42,422 nucleotides of DNA. Source: VMCP01 sp964592635 (GTDB taxonomy: Bacteria; Bacteroidota; Bacteroidia; NS11-12g; UBA955). The notes beneath the pieces are model-generated. The model saw only the letters and a program-made list of their open reading frames with translations. It had not been told where the DNA came from and did not search any database. The translations under genes and the position numbers were made by a program. Each line of letters begins with the position of its first letter. The stretch's first letter is position 1. The stretch covers positions 1 to 42,422 of the forward strand of contig CAZQFZ010000008.1 of NCBI GenBank assembly GCA_964592635.1, written 5' to 3'. Positions 24,230-33,448 of this stretch are shown in pieces.

Positions 24230-25318
24230 GTGGAAGAATCGATTCTTATAACGGGAAATGCAGGATTTATCGGACATCATGTATTGAACGCCTTATTGTT
24301 GAAAGGCTACAATGTGATTGCAATAGATTCAATGGATGATTATTATAGTGTTGAGCTAAAAAAAGATCGATTAAAGGAGCAAGGCTTTCAAATAGAATTC
24401 GATGTTATTCCTGGAGTTGAATACAAGAATACAAAATTCCCCAGTTCGGTGTTTTATCGGATGGATATTTGTAATAAAGAGAACTTACAAACTCTATTCA
24501 AGAAACATAATATTCGAAATGTAGTACATTTGGCTGCACAACCTGGTGTTCGTTATTCGTTGGAGCATCCTCAAAAATACATTGACACCAATATTACCGG
24601 ATTTTTAAACATTTTGGAATGCTCAAAGGAATTTGAAATTAAACATTTAGTATATGCAAGCTCGAGCTCAGTTTATGGGTTAAATGATAAAATGCCGCTT
24701 AGTGAGTCTGATCCAGTTGATCATCCCATTTCTATGTACGGTGTTACAAAAAGATGCAATGAACTTATGGCTCATATGTATTCACACGTTTACAATTTGC
24801 CAACCACAGGGCTGAGGTTTTTTACCGTTTACGGTCCTTGGGCTAGACCGGATATGGCATTATTTTCATTTGCTAAAGCGATTTACAATAATCAGCCGAT
24901 AACTGTATTTAATCATGGTAATATGGTCCGAGATTTCACTTACGTTTCTGATATTGTTGATGCTATTTTACAGCTTATTGATCGAATTCCTTCAGGACAA
25001 CTACAAAATCAAGATTTTCAAAATTCAAATCCAGCTGTAACGAACTCGAATCAATTGTCTTCACCATACCGGATTTTAAACATTGGTAGTAATTCGCCTG
25101 TTGAATTGATGAGATATATCAGTTTAATCGAAGAAAATCTTGGGAAAAAGGCCCATATCGTTTTTGAGGAAATTCAAGCTGGAGATTTAATGAAGACTCA
25201 TGCTGATTTGACTGAAATTGAGGAATTGATTTCTTACAGGCCTCAAATGAATATTGAAAAAGGGATTCAATTTTTTTGTGATTGGTTTGTGAACTGGTCT
25301 CAAAATCAGAAAAAATAA
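24230..25318 (+). CDS. NAD-dependent epimerase, UDP-glucuronate 4-epimerase-like
   Basis: This extended-SDR nucleotide-sugar enzyme of 362 residues has the NAD-binding loop GNAGFIG (9-15), a Ser run at 144-147 and the catalytic YGVTK (Tyr170, Lys174). The AAQPGVRYSLEHP stretch and GPWARPDMALF segment resemble UDP-glucuronate (UDP-GlcA to UDP-GalA) 4-epimerases, so it probably supplies an acidic or hexose sugar for the glycan made downstream. It starts with GTG. A polar insert of about 26 residues (254-279, Asn/Gln/Ser-rich) interrupts the C-terminal domain. It is separated from the main operon by a 300-base gap with a hairpin. Confidence 0.85.
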   Translation: MEESILITGNAGFIGHHVLNALLLKGYNVIAIDSMDDYYSVELKKDRLKEQGFQIEFDVIPGVEYKNTKFPSSVFYRMDICNKENLQTLFKKHNIRNVVHLAAQPGVRYSLEHPQKYIDTNITGFLNILECSKEFEIKHLVYASSSSVYGLNDKMPLSESDPVDHPISMYGVTKRCNELMAHMYSHVYNLPTTGLRFFTVYGPWARPDMALFSFAKAIYNNQPITVFNHGNMVRDFTYVSDIVDAILQLIDRIPSGQLQNQDFQNSNPAVTNSNQLSSPYRILNIGSNSPVELMRYISLIEENLGKKAHIVFEEIQAGDLMKTHADLTEIEELISYRPQMNIEKGIQFFCDWFVNWSQNQKK

Positions 25319-25618
25319 TCTGGATTTTGAATAATAGTTCCGAATCATTTTAGCTTTTGGTAAATGCCTAATAATTTACCGAGAGGTAAATTATTTATTT
25401 TGTGATAATTGAGTGTTGAAAATTCCACATTGCCATGATTTGAGCAATGCACAAGACAAAATCATATTTAATGTTAATTTATTATTGATTTTATATTAAA
25501 ATGAAATCTACAGGTCAAATTTGTTTCAATATTTGAATGGAACTCAGAGGGATGTATAGAGTTTAGTTCAGTATGAGTGGTAAGTCGTGTCGGTTAATAA
25601 ATTGGAATACAAAAAAGT
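25319..25618 (+). other. 300-base non-coding region before the glycan operon
   Basis: This very AT-rich gap carries the hairpin described at 25,370-25,395 and otherwise no ORF of note. It must contain the promoter of the long operon starting at 25,619 if that operon is not read through from the epimerase gene. TTTG-containing stretches occur around 25,515-25,540 but no complete TTG-TAnnTTTG pair is convincing. Confidence 0.5.
25370..25395 (+). terminator. AT-rich hairpin, weak terminator or attenuator
   Basis: A perfect 11-bp stem (AATAATTTACC with its complement GGTAAATTATT) closes a GAGA tetraloop and is followed by TATTTTGTG. It lies 52 bases after the epimerase stop codon. It could end that transcript, but the stem is AT-rich and the T-tract short, so partial read-through or a regulatory role is possible. 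Confidence 0.45.
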
Positions 25619-27391
25619 GTGAAAACCTTAATTTACATAACACAAGTTTACACAAAACATTTAGGTTACAAAGTTTATATACTATTGATTTTTTCTATAG
25701 TCATTGCTATAATTGATGGTTTTGGTATAACTATGATTTTGCCGATTCTAGAAGGAATCGACAGTAATTCAAGTGATTCAAGATTGCCTAATTTCATTCG
25801 GAGTGTGATGCAATTTTTTAGAATTCCACATTCTATCAATGGAGTCTTGGGTTTTATGTTTATCCTCTTTTTGCTCAAGGGAATTGTTAAAATGTGGAGT
25901 GGATATTTTCAAAGTAACCTTTACAAGGATTTATACCGACGGTTAAAAGTGAAATTATTTGAGGGGATTATGAATTTAAAATACTCCTATTTTTCAATGA
26001 AGAATTCGGGCCATTTTGTGACAGTAATCAATGATCACGTGAATAGAATGATCTCATCGTTTAATATATTCATAGCGGTAATTACCACCATTTTTATGTC
26101 TAGTTATTACATAATACTAGCTGCAAATTTATCTTGGAGAATTTCTTTGATATCGGCTGGTTTGGGAGGTGTGGCGGTATTTGCATTATCTAAGGTTTCT
26201 CGACGAGTCAAAAAGATGTCGAAATCAATTGCACATAAAGAAAAGGAAAATTCTCAAAATGTAATTCAAGCCATTGGCGCCTATAAATATTTGGTAGCTA
26301 CTAATTCCTATCAATCTCTAAAGGGAATTTATCAAAAAAGTGTGGAAGGAATCACGCGTCTTCACTTTAAAACTCAGGTTTCCAACTCCTTTTCGAGATC
26401 TTCAAGGGAAATAATTACAGTATCCTTACTCATTTTATTGATTTACATAGAAACGCAAATTTTTGGCAATCCGTTGTCTTCAATGATCTTGATCTTGATT
26501 TTATTTTACAGGGCTGTTAATCAATTGATGTTTATACAGAATAATTATCAATTACTCATAGCTTCTTTGGGGATGATAGAATCCGTAGATAAGGAATTTT
26601 ATTCGTTGAAGGATAATGAACAAACTCAAGGGGGGCTTTCTTTGGAAGTGGATGATTTCAAGAATTCTATATTACTAAAGAAATTACAATTCTCATTTGG
26701 AAGCCAGTCCAATTTTAATTTGTTTATTGAAAATTTGGAAATCAAACCCAATTCCGTTTTTGCGATTGTTGGACCTTCGGGTAGCGGAAAATCTACATTA
26801 GTTGACATTTTAATGGGTATACATTTACCCACTCAAGGATCGATTTCAATTAATCATAAAACCTGGAGTAAAATAAATCTTAATTCCCTCAGAAGCCATA
26901 TAGGATACGTAAGCCAAGAGGTAGCTCTATTCGACGATACGTTATTAAATAATATTACCTTGTTTGAATCGAACCCGAATATGGATTTGGTAATTTCTAG
27001 TTGTAAACAAGCCAATATCTGGGATTTTGTAAGTTCCTTAGAATATGGTCTTGAAACTCCAATAGGAGAGCGTGGAATCAGAATTTCCGGCGGACAACGT
27101 CAGAGATTGTCAATTGCACGAGAGTTGTACAAAAAACCTAGATTATTGATATTGGATGAAGCTACAAGTGCATTAGATGTTGAGTCGGAAATGATTATTA
27201 AAGAAGCAATTGATCGTTTACATGGCACCCTAACTGTAATCGTGATTGCCCATCGATTAGTAACAATCAAGAGTGCGGATTACATTATGGTGATGGATGG
27301 AGGTAGAATTATTGAAACAGGGAGTTTCGATTATTTAAGTTCTGATGCTCATTCACGCTTTTACACAATGTTAAATGCTCAGAAAATATAA
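25619..27391 (+). CDS. ABC exporter (fused membrane and ATPase domains), flippase candidate
   Basis: This 590-residue type IV ABC half-transporter has about six membrane helices in residues 15-310 and a nucleotide-binding domain after about 345. Walker A is GPSGSGKS (385-392), the signature is SGGQR (490-494), Walker B ends LLILDE (509-514), and the H-loop His is 545. Half-transporters of this kind include MsbA and the lipid-linked oligosaccharide flippase PglK. As the first gene of a glycan operon that shows no Wzx, it may flip the lipid-linked glycan. It starts with GTG and abuts the next gene directly (stop, then ATG). Confidence 0.85.
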   Translation: MKTLIYITQVYTKHLGYKVYILLIFSIVIAIIDGFGITMILPILEGIDSNSSDSRLPNFIRSVMQFFRIPHSINGVLGFMFILFLLKGIVKMWSGYFQSNLYKDLYRRLKVKLFEGIMNLKYSYFSMKNSGHFVTVINDHVNRMISSFNIFIAVITTIFMSSYYIILAANLSWRISLISAGLGGVAVFALSKVSRRVKKMSKSIAHKEKENSQNVIQAIGAYKYLVATNSYQSLKGIYQKSVEGITRLHFKTQVSNSFSRSSREIITVSLLILLIYIETQIFGNPLSSMILILILFYRAVNQLMFIQNNYQLLIASLGMIESVDKEFYSLKDNEQTQGGLSLEVDDFKNSILLKKLQFSFGSQSNFNLFIENLEIKPNSVFAIVGPSGSGKSTLVDILMGIHLPTQGSISINHKTWSKINLNSLRSHIGYVSQEVALFDDTLLNNITLFESNPNMDLVISSCKQANIWDFVSSLEYGLETPIGERGIRISGGQRQRLSIARELYKKPRLLILDEATSALDVESEMIIKEAIDRLHGTLTVIVIAHRLVTIKSADYIMVMDGGRIIETGSFDYLSSDAHSRFYTMLNAQKI

Positions 27392-28198
27392 ATGAAAATT
27401 TTGTTTATTGCTGGCAATGCCCATTCTGGTACTACTATATTTGAACAGCTGTTAGTAAGAGAGTTGAATGTGTTAGGATTGGGCGAAATTTATTATTCGT
27501 ATCAAGCATTCGTCCGTAAAGAGATTTCCAAATATACTTGTTCTTGTAACAATCAATCGGATTGTATTTGGAAGTTGATAATTGAAAATTGGACAATTTA
27601 TAATGTGAATTCCTATGAAGATGCTTATCAAATTCTAATACAAACTGTAAAAACAGTTTTTCCAGAGATAAAAGTTATTTCAGATAGTTCTAAGTATCCC
27701 AAAGCCTTTAGTTTTATTAAAATTCATGAACCTGATTTAATTTTGGTTACTAAAAATCCTCGTTCTTGGATGAATAGTGCATTAAGACGAAGATTGCATA
27801 AAAAAGGGGAGGATAAAAATTGGTTTCAAAAAATTATAATTCGCTTTAAATTCTTACGTAGCTGGTCCAGATTAAATACATTTTTTTTATCATATCCTAA
27901 TGTTAATGTGGTATTGTATGAATCCATTGCGTTTAAAGCTGAGGCAATTTTAAAACATTTAACAGCACAAATAAAATACCTCGAATTTCGGTCAGAAGCC
28001 ACAAATCAATTTATACATCAATTAATAGGCAACGAAATCCGTCATAAATCCTTTAAAATTGAATATGACACACGCTGGATTTGGACGAAGGATACAAAAT
28101 CGGATTTAATAATTTTACTGCCTACCGTACAGAAAACATGGAGTAGAATTATTGATCGTGTTGCAAATTATCAAAAGTCCGTTTATGATAAAAAATAG
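27392..28198 (+). CDS. Sulfotransferase-like protein (1 of 4)
   Basis: The 268-residue product starts MKILFIAGNAHSGTTIFEQL, with GNAHSGTT (8-15) in the place of the PAPS 5'-phosphosulfate loop of P-loop sulfotransferases. A CSC...C cluster near residues 50-58 matches the cysteine-bearing loop common in this bacterial family, and the KNPRSWMNSA stretch near 125-134 corresponds to the 3'-phosphate binding segment. The likely role is transfer of sulfate from PAPS to a sugar of the glycan. Nucleotide kinases share similar loops, but the paired motifs favour sulfotransferase. It overlaps the next gene by 14 bases. Confidence 0.72.
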   Translation: MKILFIAGNAHSGTTIFEQLLVRELNVLGLGEIYYSYQAFVRKEISKYTCSCNNQSDCIWKLIIENWTIYNVNSYEDAYQILIQTVKTVFPEIKVISDSSKYPKAFSFIKIHEPDLILVTKNPRSWMNSALRRRLHKKGEDKNWFQKIIIRFKFLRSWSRLNTFFLSYPNVNVVLYESIAFKAEAILKHLTAQIKYLEFRSEATNQFIHQLIGNEIRHKSFKIEYDTRWIWTKDTKSDLIILLPTVQKTWSRIIDRVANYQKSVYDKK

Positions 28199-29225
28199 TT
28201 CATTCAGTATATTTTTTTTCTTATTAGGGGATACTCAAAAGGCCAGTTCAAGAGTGCGTGGTTTTTGGATTATTGAGCAACTGCAATATTTAAAAATAAG
28301 AACAAACTTTGGAATATACAATCAGGTTTGGACGTTGTTTTTTATAGGATTCTGGAAATCAATTCAATACAACACAGTCGTTTTTCAAAAAACTTTTTCT
28401 CGTTATCATGTGATTGTTGCGCGTATTCTGAAATGGAATGGTAAAATCGTTATACTCGATATAGATGATTATCCATCTTTTAATAATGATCCGATTACAC
28501 TTAAGAATTTTAGAAAAATGGTAAATATTTGCCATTCAGTTTTTGTTGGAAGTGATAATCTAAAAATACTAGTAGAGAATGCTGGTGGTAAGGCAATTTT
28601 AATTCCAACGGGGATTGCAATTGAAAAGTATAGGTTTGATCTAAGCAAGAAAAAGATTTCTAAAGGAATTGTTACAATTGGGTGGATAGGCAATGCTAAA
28701 TATTATTCCCAAGATTTAGTTGAAATACTTTTACCGGTATTGCAGTTATTGGTAAATTCTGGATTGAAAATCCGATTAAAACTTATTGGCACCCAAGGGC
28801 AAAACGAAATGAAAAATCGCTTTAGAGATCTAAATGGTTTGGAAGTCTATTTTGTAGATTCAATTGATTGGGGGGATACTGAAAAGGTGAATGAGTCTTT
28901 AGAAGATGTGAATATTGGTGTTTATCCATTATTGCCTAAAAATGAAAATCATTACAAATGTGGTTTTAAAGCGCTTGAATATTTAGCTTCTGGAATTCCT
29001 GTTGTAAGCAGTGATATTTCAATGAATCGATTAATTGTAAAACATGGGGAAACTGGTTTTATCGCTAATAGCCAAGCAGAGTGGGAAAATTATTTGATTC
29101 AACTTATTCAATCAGAACAGTTAAGATTTCATTTAGCAGAACAGGGAAGATTTTTAGTAGAAAATGAGTTTTCCACCAAGAAAATGTCTCATAAAGTATT
29201 AAAGGAAATGAATTATGCCAGATAA
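28185..29225 (+). CDS. Glycosyltransferase family 4-like
   Basis: Starting at the ATG at 28,185 (MIKNSSFSIFFFLLGD) the product has 346 residues; a TTG at 28,152 would extend it by 11. The N-terminal half is the acceptor-side Rossmann domain, with DIDDYPSF near 100. The C-terminal half has GWIGNAKYY and the GT-B donor-binding segment CGFKALEYLASGIPVVSSD, with ETGFIA after it. It probably adds a hexose from a nucleotide sugar to the lipid-linked glycan on the cytoplasmic face. A run of eight T bases lies 27 bases after the start codon. It overlaps the next gene by 11 bases. Confidence 0.8.
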   Translation: MIKNSSFSIFFFLLGDTQKASSRVRGFWIIEQLQYLKIRTNFGIYNQVWTLFFIGFWKSIQYNTVVFQKTFSRYHVIVARILKWNGKIVILDIDDYPSFNNDPITLKNFRKMVNICHSVFVGSDNLKILVENAGGKAILIPTGIAIEKYRFDLSKKKISKGIVTIGWIGNAKYYSQDLVEILLPVLQLLVNSGLKIRLKLIGTQGQNEMKNRFRDLNGLEVYFVDSIDWGDTEKVNESLEDVNIGVYPLLPKNENHYKCGFKALEYLASGIPVVSSDISMNRLIVKHGETGFIANSQAEWENYLIQLIQSEQLRFHLAEQGRFLVENEFSTKKMSHKVLKEMNYAR

Positions 29226-30126
29226 AAAACACATTGTGTACGTATTAGGATCGGCTTTTTCCGGTAGTACTATTTTCGGATTTTTGCTGGGAACTTTTCG
29301 ACCTTTCGTTAATTTGGGAGAAGTAATCAATATAAGCAATGATTATAATCCCAAATCCATTTGTTCCTGTGGATTTAAATTGGAGGATTGTGATTTTTAT
29401 ACATCGGCAAAATCCCGTTTTAGTGAAATCGGTTTTACATATAAACGCAGTCGACAATTATTCGATGTAAGGGGTTGGAGTTGGAAGAAATTCCTTTTAT
29501 TGGTAGGATTTCCTTTTCAATGGCTCTACAAACGCGCAGAAATTCAAAATTATTTGGATTGGAATACTAGCTTGTTTTTCACTCACACCAATGAAAATCA
29601 TACGCTAATTGATTTATCAAAATCATCCGAGAGATTGGATTTGTTAAAACGCGATCCAAGGTTAGAAATAAAGGTAATTCATTTGGTTCGTCCTATTTCT
29701 GAGATATATTACTCAAACATCAAACGTCCCAAAAAAACGAGAAGTTTTTTACCATTTAAAAAATTACGAGAAGCGGTGTTTGTTAATTTGCGTTTTGCAT
29801 CGGAACAGAGATCTGCAAAAAGATTTAATGCGTTTATTTTTCCATATATCAGTATATCTGAATTGAATTATAACAGGTGGTCGGAACTACTTTCATTTTT
29901 AGATGTACGCAACGATGAAAATATCCAACAATTGGAGAAGTTAATTGAAAGTAGAAAGGTTGATATATCAAAACAACATGTGTTTGTTGGAAATAGATGG
30001 ATTAAATCGTACTCAGGCAAAATGGTGCCGATTGAGATAAAAAATAATTCAAATTCAACTAAATCGGCTGACCTAATTATACGGATTGTAACATTTTTCT
30101 TCGGACATTCCAAGTTTTTATATTAA
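29215..30126 (+). CDS. Sulfotransferase-like protein (2 of 4)
   Basis: This 303-residue protein has the P-loop GSAFSGST (12-19), a CSCGFKLEDCDFY cysteine motif (50-62) and the later IHLVRPISEIYYS segment, the Arg/Ser-bearing 3'-phosphate site of PAPS sulfotransferases. The first two features parallel those of the gene at 27,392, suggesting the two are distant paralogues. It is flanked by glycosyltransferases on both sides and overlaps the upstream one, so sulfation of a glycan residue is the simplest role. The acceptor is unknown. Confidence 0.78.
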   Translation: MPDKKHIVYVLGSAFSGSTIFGFLLGTFRPFVNLGEVINISNDYNPKSICSCGFKLEDCDFYTSAKSRFSEIGFTYKRSRQLFDVRGWSWKKFLLLVGFPFQWLYKRAEIQNYLDWNTSLFFTHTNENHTLIDLSKSSERLDLLKRDPRLEIKVIHLVRPISEIYYSNIKRPKKTRSFLPFKKLREAVFVNLRFASEQRSAKRFNAFIFPYISISELNYNRWSELLSFLDVRNDENIQQLEKLIESRKVDISKQHVFVGNRWIKSYSGKMVPIEIKNNSNSTKSADLIIRIVTFFFGHSKFLY

Positions 30127-31359
30127 ATGTGTGATATGAATTCATCCCCCAAGAAAAGAACATTGGCCTACGGTAGCATCCCTAAAGATGGTGGTACTTA
30201 TACTTTTTTTCGAAATCAAAGGAAAGCATTTCAACACTTCGGCATAGAAATGTTTTGTGTGGTAATAGGTAAACACGAACATTCAATGATCGTTCCCCAG
30301 CATATAGTTGAAGGAGTTGTTTCAATTTTACCAGAAGAAACAGATTCAAAATTACTCACGATTGGATTTTTAATTTGGTGCGAAGAAACCGGGGTAGATA
30401 TAGTGATGGCGGTAAATTCGATACCCATATTAAACTCCATTCCGTATTTGCCAAAACACATTCTGGTGGTTACTCGAGCTGCTAATGCTTTTGAAGAAGG
30501 ATATCATTTTGCCACTTATTCAAAAGAGCGAATCAATCATTTTATTGCTCTTACGCCCCGATTGAAATGGGATTTAGAATCGAAATATGGAATTCATCCG
30601 TCCCAAATAACGGTAATCCCTAATGGCGTTAATGTGGAAGAGTACACAAAAGAGGGTTATTCAAATAATTACAAAAATGATTACAAAAATGAATCAAAGC
30701 CATTGAAATTGATTTTTGTTGGTCGGTTAGAACACAATCAAAAGGGAGTACTCTATCTACCAAATATTGTTAAGCGATTAGTCAATCAGGAAATTCCATT
30801 CGAATTAAACATAGTCGGCAAAGGTAGAGATGAAGCAGAATTGAGAAGAAAATTGAATTCATTCATAGGAAAAGAGGTTCATTTTTTAGGGATGTTAAAT
30901 AGGGATGATGTTATCAATCAGCTTCAATCATCGGATATTTACATATTTTTATCGCATTTTGAGGGATGTCCTAATTCGCTCCTCGAGGCAATGGTTTCGG
31001 GTTGTGTCCCAGTCAGTTGGATTATTCATGGAATTACTGATTTTATAATTGAAGATGAACAAAGTGGATTTTTATGTGAATTGAAGGATTATCATAAAAT
31101 GGTTAGTTCGATACAAATGCTACACAATGATCGTGAAAGGTTGATGAAAATGAAGCAATATGTTCATTCACATTCTCAAGTGCGATTTTCCAATTTACAC
31201 TGTGCAAAACAGTATTTGGAGGTATTCAAAAATTGTGCTTCGCAAGAAAATATAAAACAATATAAAGTTCACCCAATAGAAGAATTTAATCCCATGCCAA
31301 CGTTTAAACCGAGTTTGATTAAACGAATTGCATCTAAATTGGTGAAATGGAAATTATGA
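30127..31359 (+). CDS. Glycosyltransferase family 4 (GT-B)
   Basis: This 410-residue retaining GT4-type enzyme starts one codon after the previous stop (a second ATG lies at 30,136). The acceptor domain begins YGSIPKDGGTYTFFRN. The donor domain shows IPNGVNVEEY, LIFVGRLEHNQKG and the EX7E-like HFEGCPNSLLEAMVSGCVP segment. Between the two domains is a repetitive linker, NNYKNDYKNES, encoded by a 12-bp tandem duplication. The sugar specificity cannot be read. Confidence 0.88.
   Translation: MCDMNSSPKKRTLAYGSIPKDGGTYTFFRNQRKAFQHFGIEMFCVVIGKHEHSMIVPQHIVEGVVSILPEETDSKLLTIGFLIWCEETGVDIVMAVNSIPILNSIPYLPKHILVVTRAANAFEEGYHFATYSKERINHFIALTPRLKWDLESKYGIHPSQITVIPNGVNVEEYTKEGYSNNYKNDYKNESKPLKLIFVGRLEHNQKGVLYLPNIVKRLVNQEIPFELNIVGKGRDEAELRRKLNSFIGKEVHFLGMLNRDDVINQLQSSDIYIFLSHFEGCPNSLLEAMVSGCVPVSWIIHGITDFIIEDEQSGFLCELKDYHKMVSSIQMLHNDRERLMKMKQYVHSHSQVRFSNLHCAKQYLEVFKNCASQENIKQYKVHPIEEFNPMPTFKPSLIKRIASKLVKWKL
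30668..30691 (+). repeat. 12-bp tandem duplication inside a glycosyltransferase gene
   Basis: ATTACAAAAATG occurs twice in succession and keeps the reading frame, giving NYKND-YKN in the linker between the two GT-B domains. It looks like a slippage product and may be polymorphic between strains. Confidence 0.8.
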
Positions 31360-32609
31360 TATATCAACTCATACATAACTTTACAGAAGGTATTGGAGGA
31401 GCTGAAACCTTAGTTTCTCAGTTGTTTTTTAATAGCAAAGAGCAAATATCAAATGATTCCGGGTGTCTAAATAACCTATCAGAATTTCAGAATTCATTTT
31501 CCCAATCAGAATTCGATCCGAAATTCCAAATTTATGTAATTGGAATTTGTAATTCAGCGGATGAAACAGTTGGAAATAGAATTGGTTGGGGAATCTCCAA
31601 TATTTATTCAATTCGAGCATATTGGACGGTTCATCGTTGGATGAGTAGAGTCGAAACCAATTGCATTGTTCACTCACATTTATTTCCAACGGCATTTTAT
31701 GTTGGAGTAGCAATACTCTTGTTAAGGCGAAAAGACATTAAACATATTTTTACCGAGCATTCAACAAATAATAAACGTAGACGTAATTGGTTGGGTCAGT
31801 GGATTGATCGGGTAATGTATGCTCAAATAGATAGAGTTATTTGTGTTTCTAGTGGAGTAGAACGTGAATTGGTTTCCACGTACCCTAAATTAAAAAATAG
31901 AACCATAGTAATACCAAATGGTATAAAATTAGATGATTTATCGCTGCCGATGATCCATGAACTTTCAATTAACTTGGATTCTAAATTGAATAGTTTAATT
32001 CACCAATCGGATTTTTTAGATAATAAAGACCCAATGGTGATGATAAATTCAGATTTGATTATCTTAACAATTGGGCGATTGGTAGCAGCCAAAAACTATG
32101 GTACGGCTTTAAAAGTACTATTTCAATTGAAACAACAAGGTGTGGAATTTCAATATGTTATTGCTGGATCTGGGGCACATGCAGGGTCAGGAAACTTAGA
32201 ATCTGAGCTAAAAAAACAAGTTCAAAATTTGGATTTAGTAGATCAAGTTCAATTTCTTGGACATGTGGAAGTTACCAATGAATTATTTCGAAAAGCTCAT
32301 TTATATCTAGCTATTTCATTATTTGAGGGATTCGGATTGGCAGCCTTAGAAGCGATGGGTCACGGAATACCAGTAATATATTCAAGTGTGCCAGGTTTAA
32401 AGGAATTAATACCGAATGAATATCCCCAAGAACTAATAGTTTCACCTCATTCCACAGAGCAGATTTTGAGGGCGTTGTTGTTTTTTGAAGAATGCAGTTT
32501 GAGTGTTAGAACTGAGTTAGGTTTATTATGCAGAAAGAAAGCCGAAGAATTTAGCATTGATAATACCTTACAAAGTCATTTGTTACTTTATGAAGAATTG
32601 AAGTTATGA
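31356..32609 (+). CDS. Glycosyltransferase family 4 (GT-B)
   Basis: I use the ATG at 31,356 (MIYQLIHNFTEGIGGAE), which forms an ATGA overlap with the previous stop; an ATG at 31,347 is also in frame. The product has 417 residues. Donor-site motifs are IPNGIKLDDL, LTIGRLVAAKNY, GHVEVTNELFRKA and SLFEGFGLAALEAMGHGIPV. Two polar insertions stand out: about 30 residues near 27-57 rich in Ser, Asn and Phe, and about 38 residues near 196-233 just before the second domain. An ATGA overlap links it to the next gene. Confidence 0.88.
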   Translation: MIYQLIHNFTEGIGGAETLVSQLFFNSKEQISNDSGCLNNLSEFQNSFSQSEFDPKFQIYVIGICNSADETVGNRIGWGISNIYSIRAYWTVHRWMSRVETNCIVHSHLFPTAFYVGVAILLLRRKDIKHIFTEHSTNNKRRRNWLGQWIDRVMYAQIDRVICVSSGVERELVSTYPKLKNRTIVIPNGIKLDDLSLPMIHELSINLDSKLNSLIHQSDFLDNKDPMVMINSDLIILTIGRLVAAKNYGTALKVLFQLKQQGVEFQYVIAGSGAHAGSGNLESELKKQVQNLDLVDQVQFLGHVEVTNELFRKAHLYLAISLFEGFGLAALEAMGHGIPVIYSSVPGLKELIPNEYPQELIVSPHSTEQILRALLFFEECSLSVRTELGLLCRKKAEEFSIDNTLQSHLLLYEELKL

Positions 32610-33448
32610 TAGTTGGTGAAAAATTTGCTTATATCCATTTACAAAAAACAGCAGGGACCTACATAAGTAGAGAGTTTCTGCGATGTTTCCCTGAGTCTAA
32701 ATCCATGGGTAAAAAACACTCAGGAATTGAAGAATTGGATAAAAAGCAGATACAACTTTTTTTAATGGGTTCTATTCGACATCCGATTGATTTTTACGTA
32801 TCACTTTGGAAGTATGGTTGTGAAGGAAAGGGGGGATTATTTCATCGATTAGTAACGAGTAAATCCAATATTTCAACAGTTATTAAGCACGTAAAAAGCA
32901 ATTCTTGGGGATTCCTGAAAAGTAAACATATCATCAAGAAAAGGTATCCATGGAAGGAATATTATAGTGATAGTAAAAATGTTGAGAATTTTCAAAAATG
33001 GTATTCCGCCATCCATAATATTAATTCTAATTTGGATTTAGGAGCTATTCTTGGTGAAGATTTCGAATTGGAGTTTTACACGAAAAGATATTTGAAACAA
33101 TATTACCCTCCGTTCAAAACCTTGTTGATAGAACGCAAATCAAACTTGAGTAATTTAATTCTAGCATCAGAATTGAATTCTCCCAATGATTTTAAATTTG
33201 AAGTTAAAGCAGAACGAATGGACAATTATTTTATTCGACAAGAGTATTTATTTCAGGATCTAAATGAAATGTTTGAAATACTGCGAAAATTGGGTGAGCG
33301 GGAGGCAGTTGAATTTGAGTTTCAAACTGAGAAATTAAATCAAACCGAACACTCAAATCTGCGATACTCCGATTATTATACATCCGAGTTATTAAATCAA
33401 GTATTAACTAAAGATAAAATTATCATTGACCAGCATTACTCCAAATAG
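32606..33448 (+). CDS. Sulfotransferase-like protein (3 of 4)
   Basis: The 280-residue product begins with FAYIHLQKTAGTYISREFLR, whose KTAGT loop (14-18) is the form seen in the Sulfotransfer_2 type (HxxKtaGTs) of carbohydrate sulfotransferases. The GSIRHPIDFYVSLWKYG segment matches the R-x-P-x-x-x-x-x-S 3'-phosphate motif. It thus belongs to a different sulfotransferase branch from the two genes upstream. An ATGA overlap with the preceding glycosyltransferase suggests coupled expression. Acceptor sugar is unknown. Confidence 0.78.
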   Translation: MIVGEKFAYIHLQKTAGTYISREFLRCFPESKSMGKKHSGIEELDKKQIQLFLMGSIRHPIDFYVSLWKYGCEGKGGLFHRLVTSKSNISTVIKHVKSNSWGFLKSKHIIKKRYPWKEYYSDSKNVENFQKWYSAIHNINSNLDLGAILGEDFELEFYTKRYLKQYYPPFKTLLIERKSNLSNLILASELNSPNDFKFEVKAERMDNYFIRQEYLFQDLNEMFEILRKLGEREAVEFEFQTEKLNQTEHSNLRYSDYYTSELLNQVLTKDKIIIDQHYSK

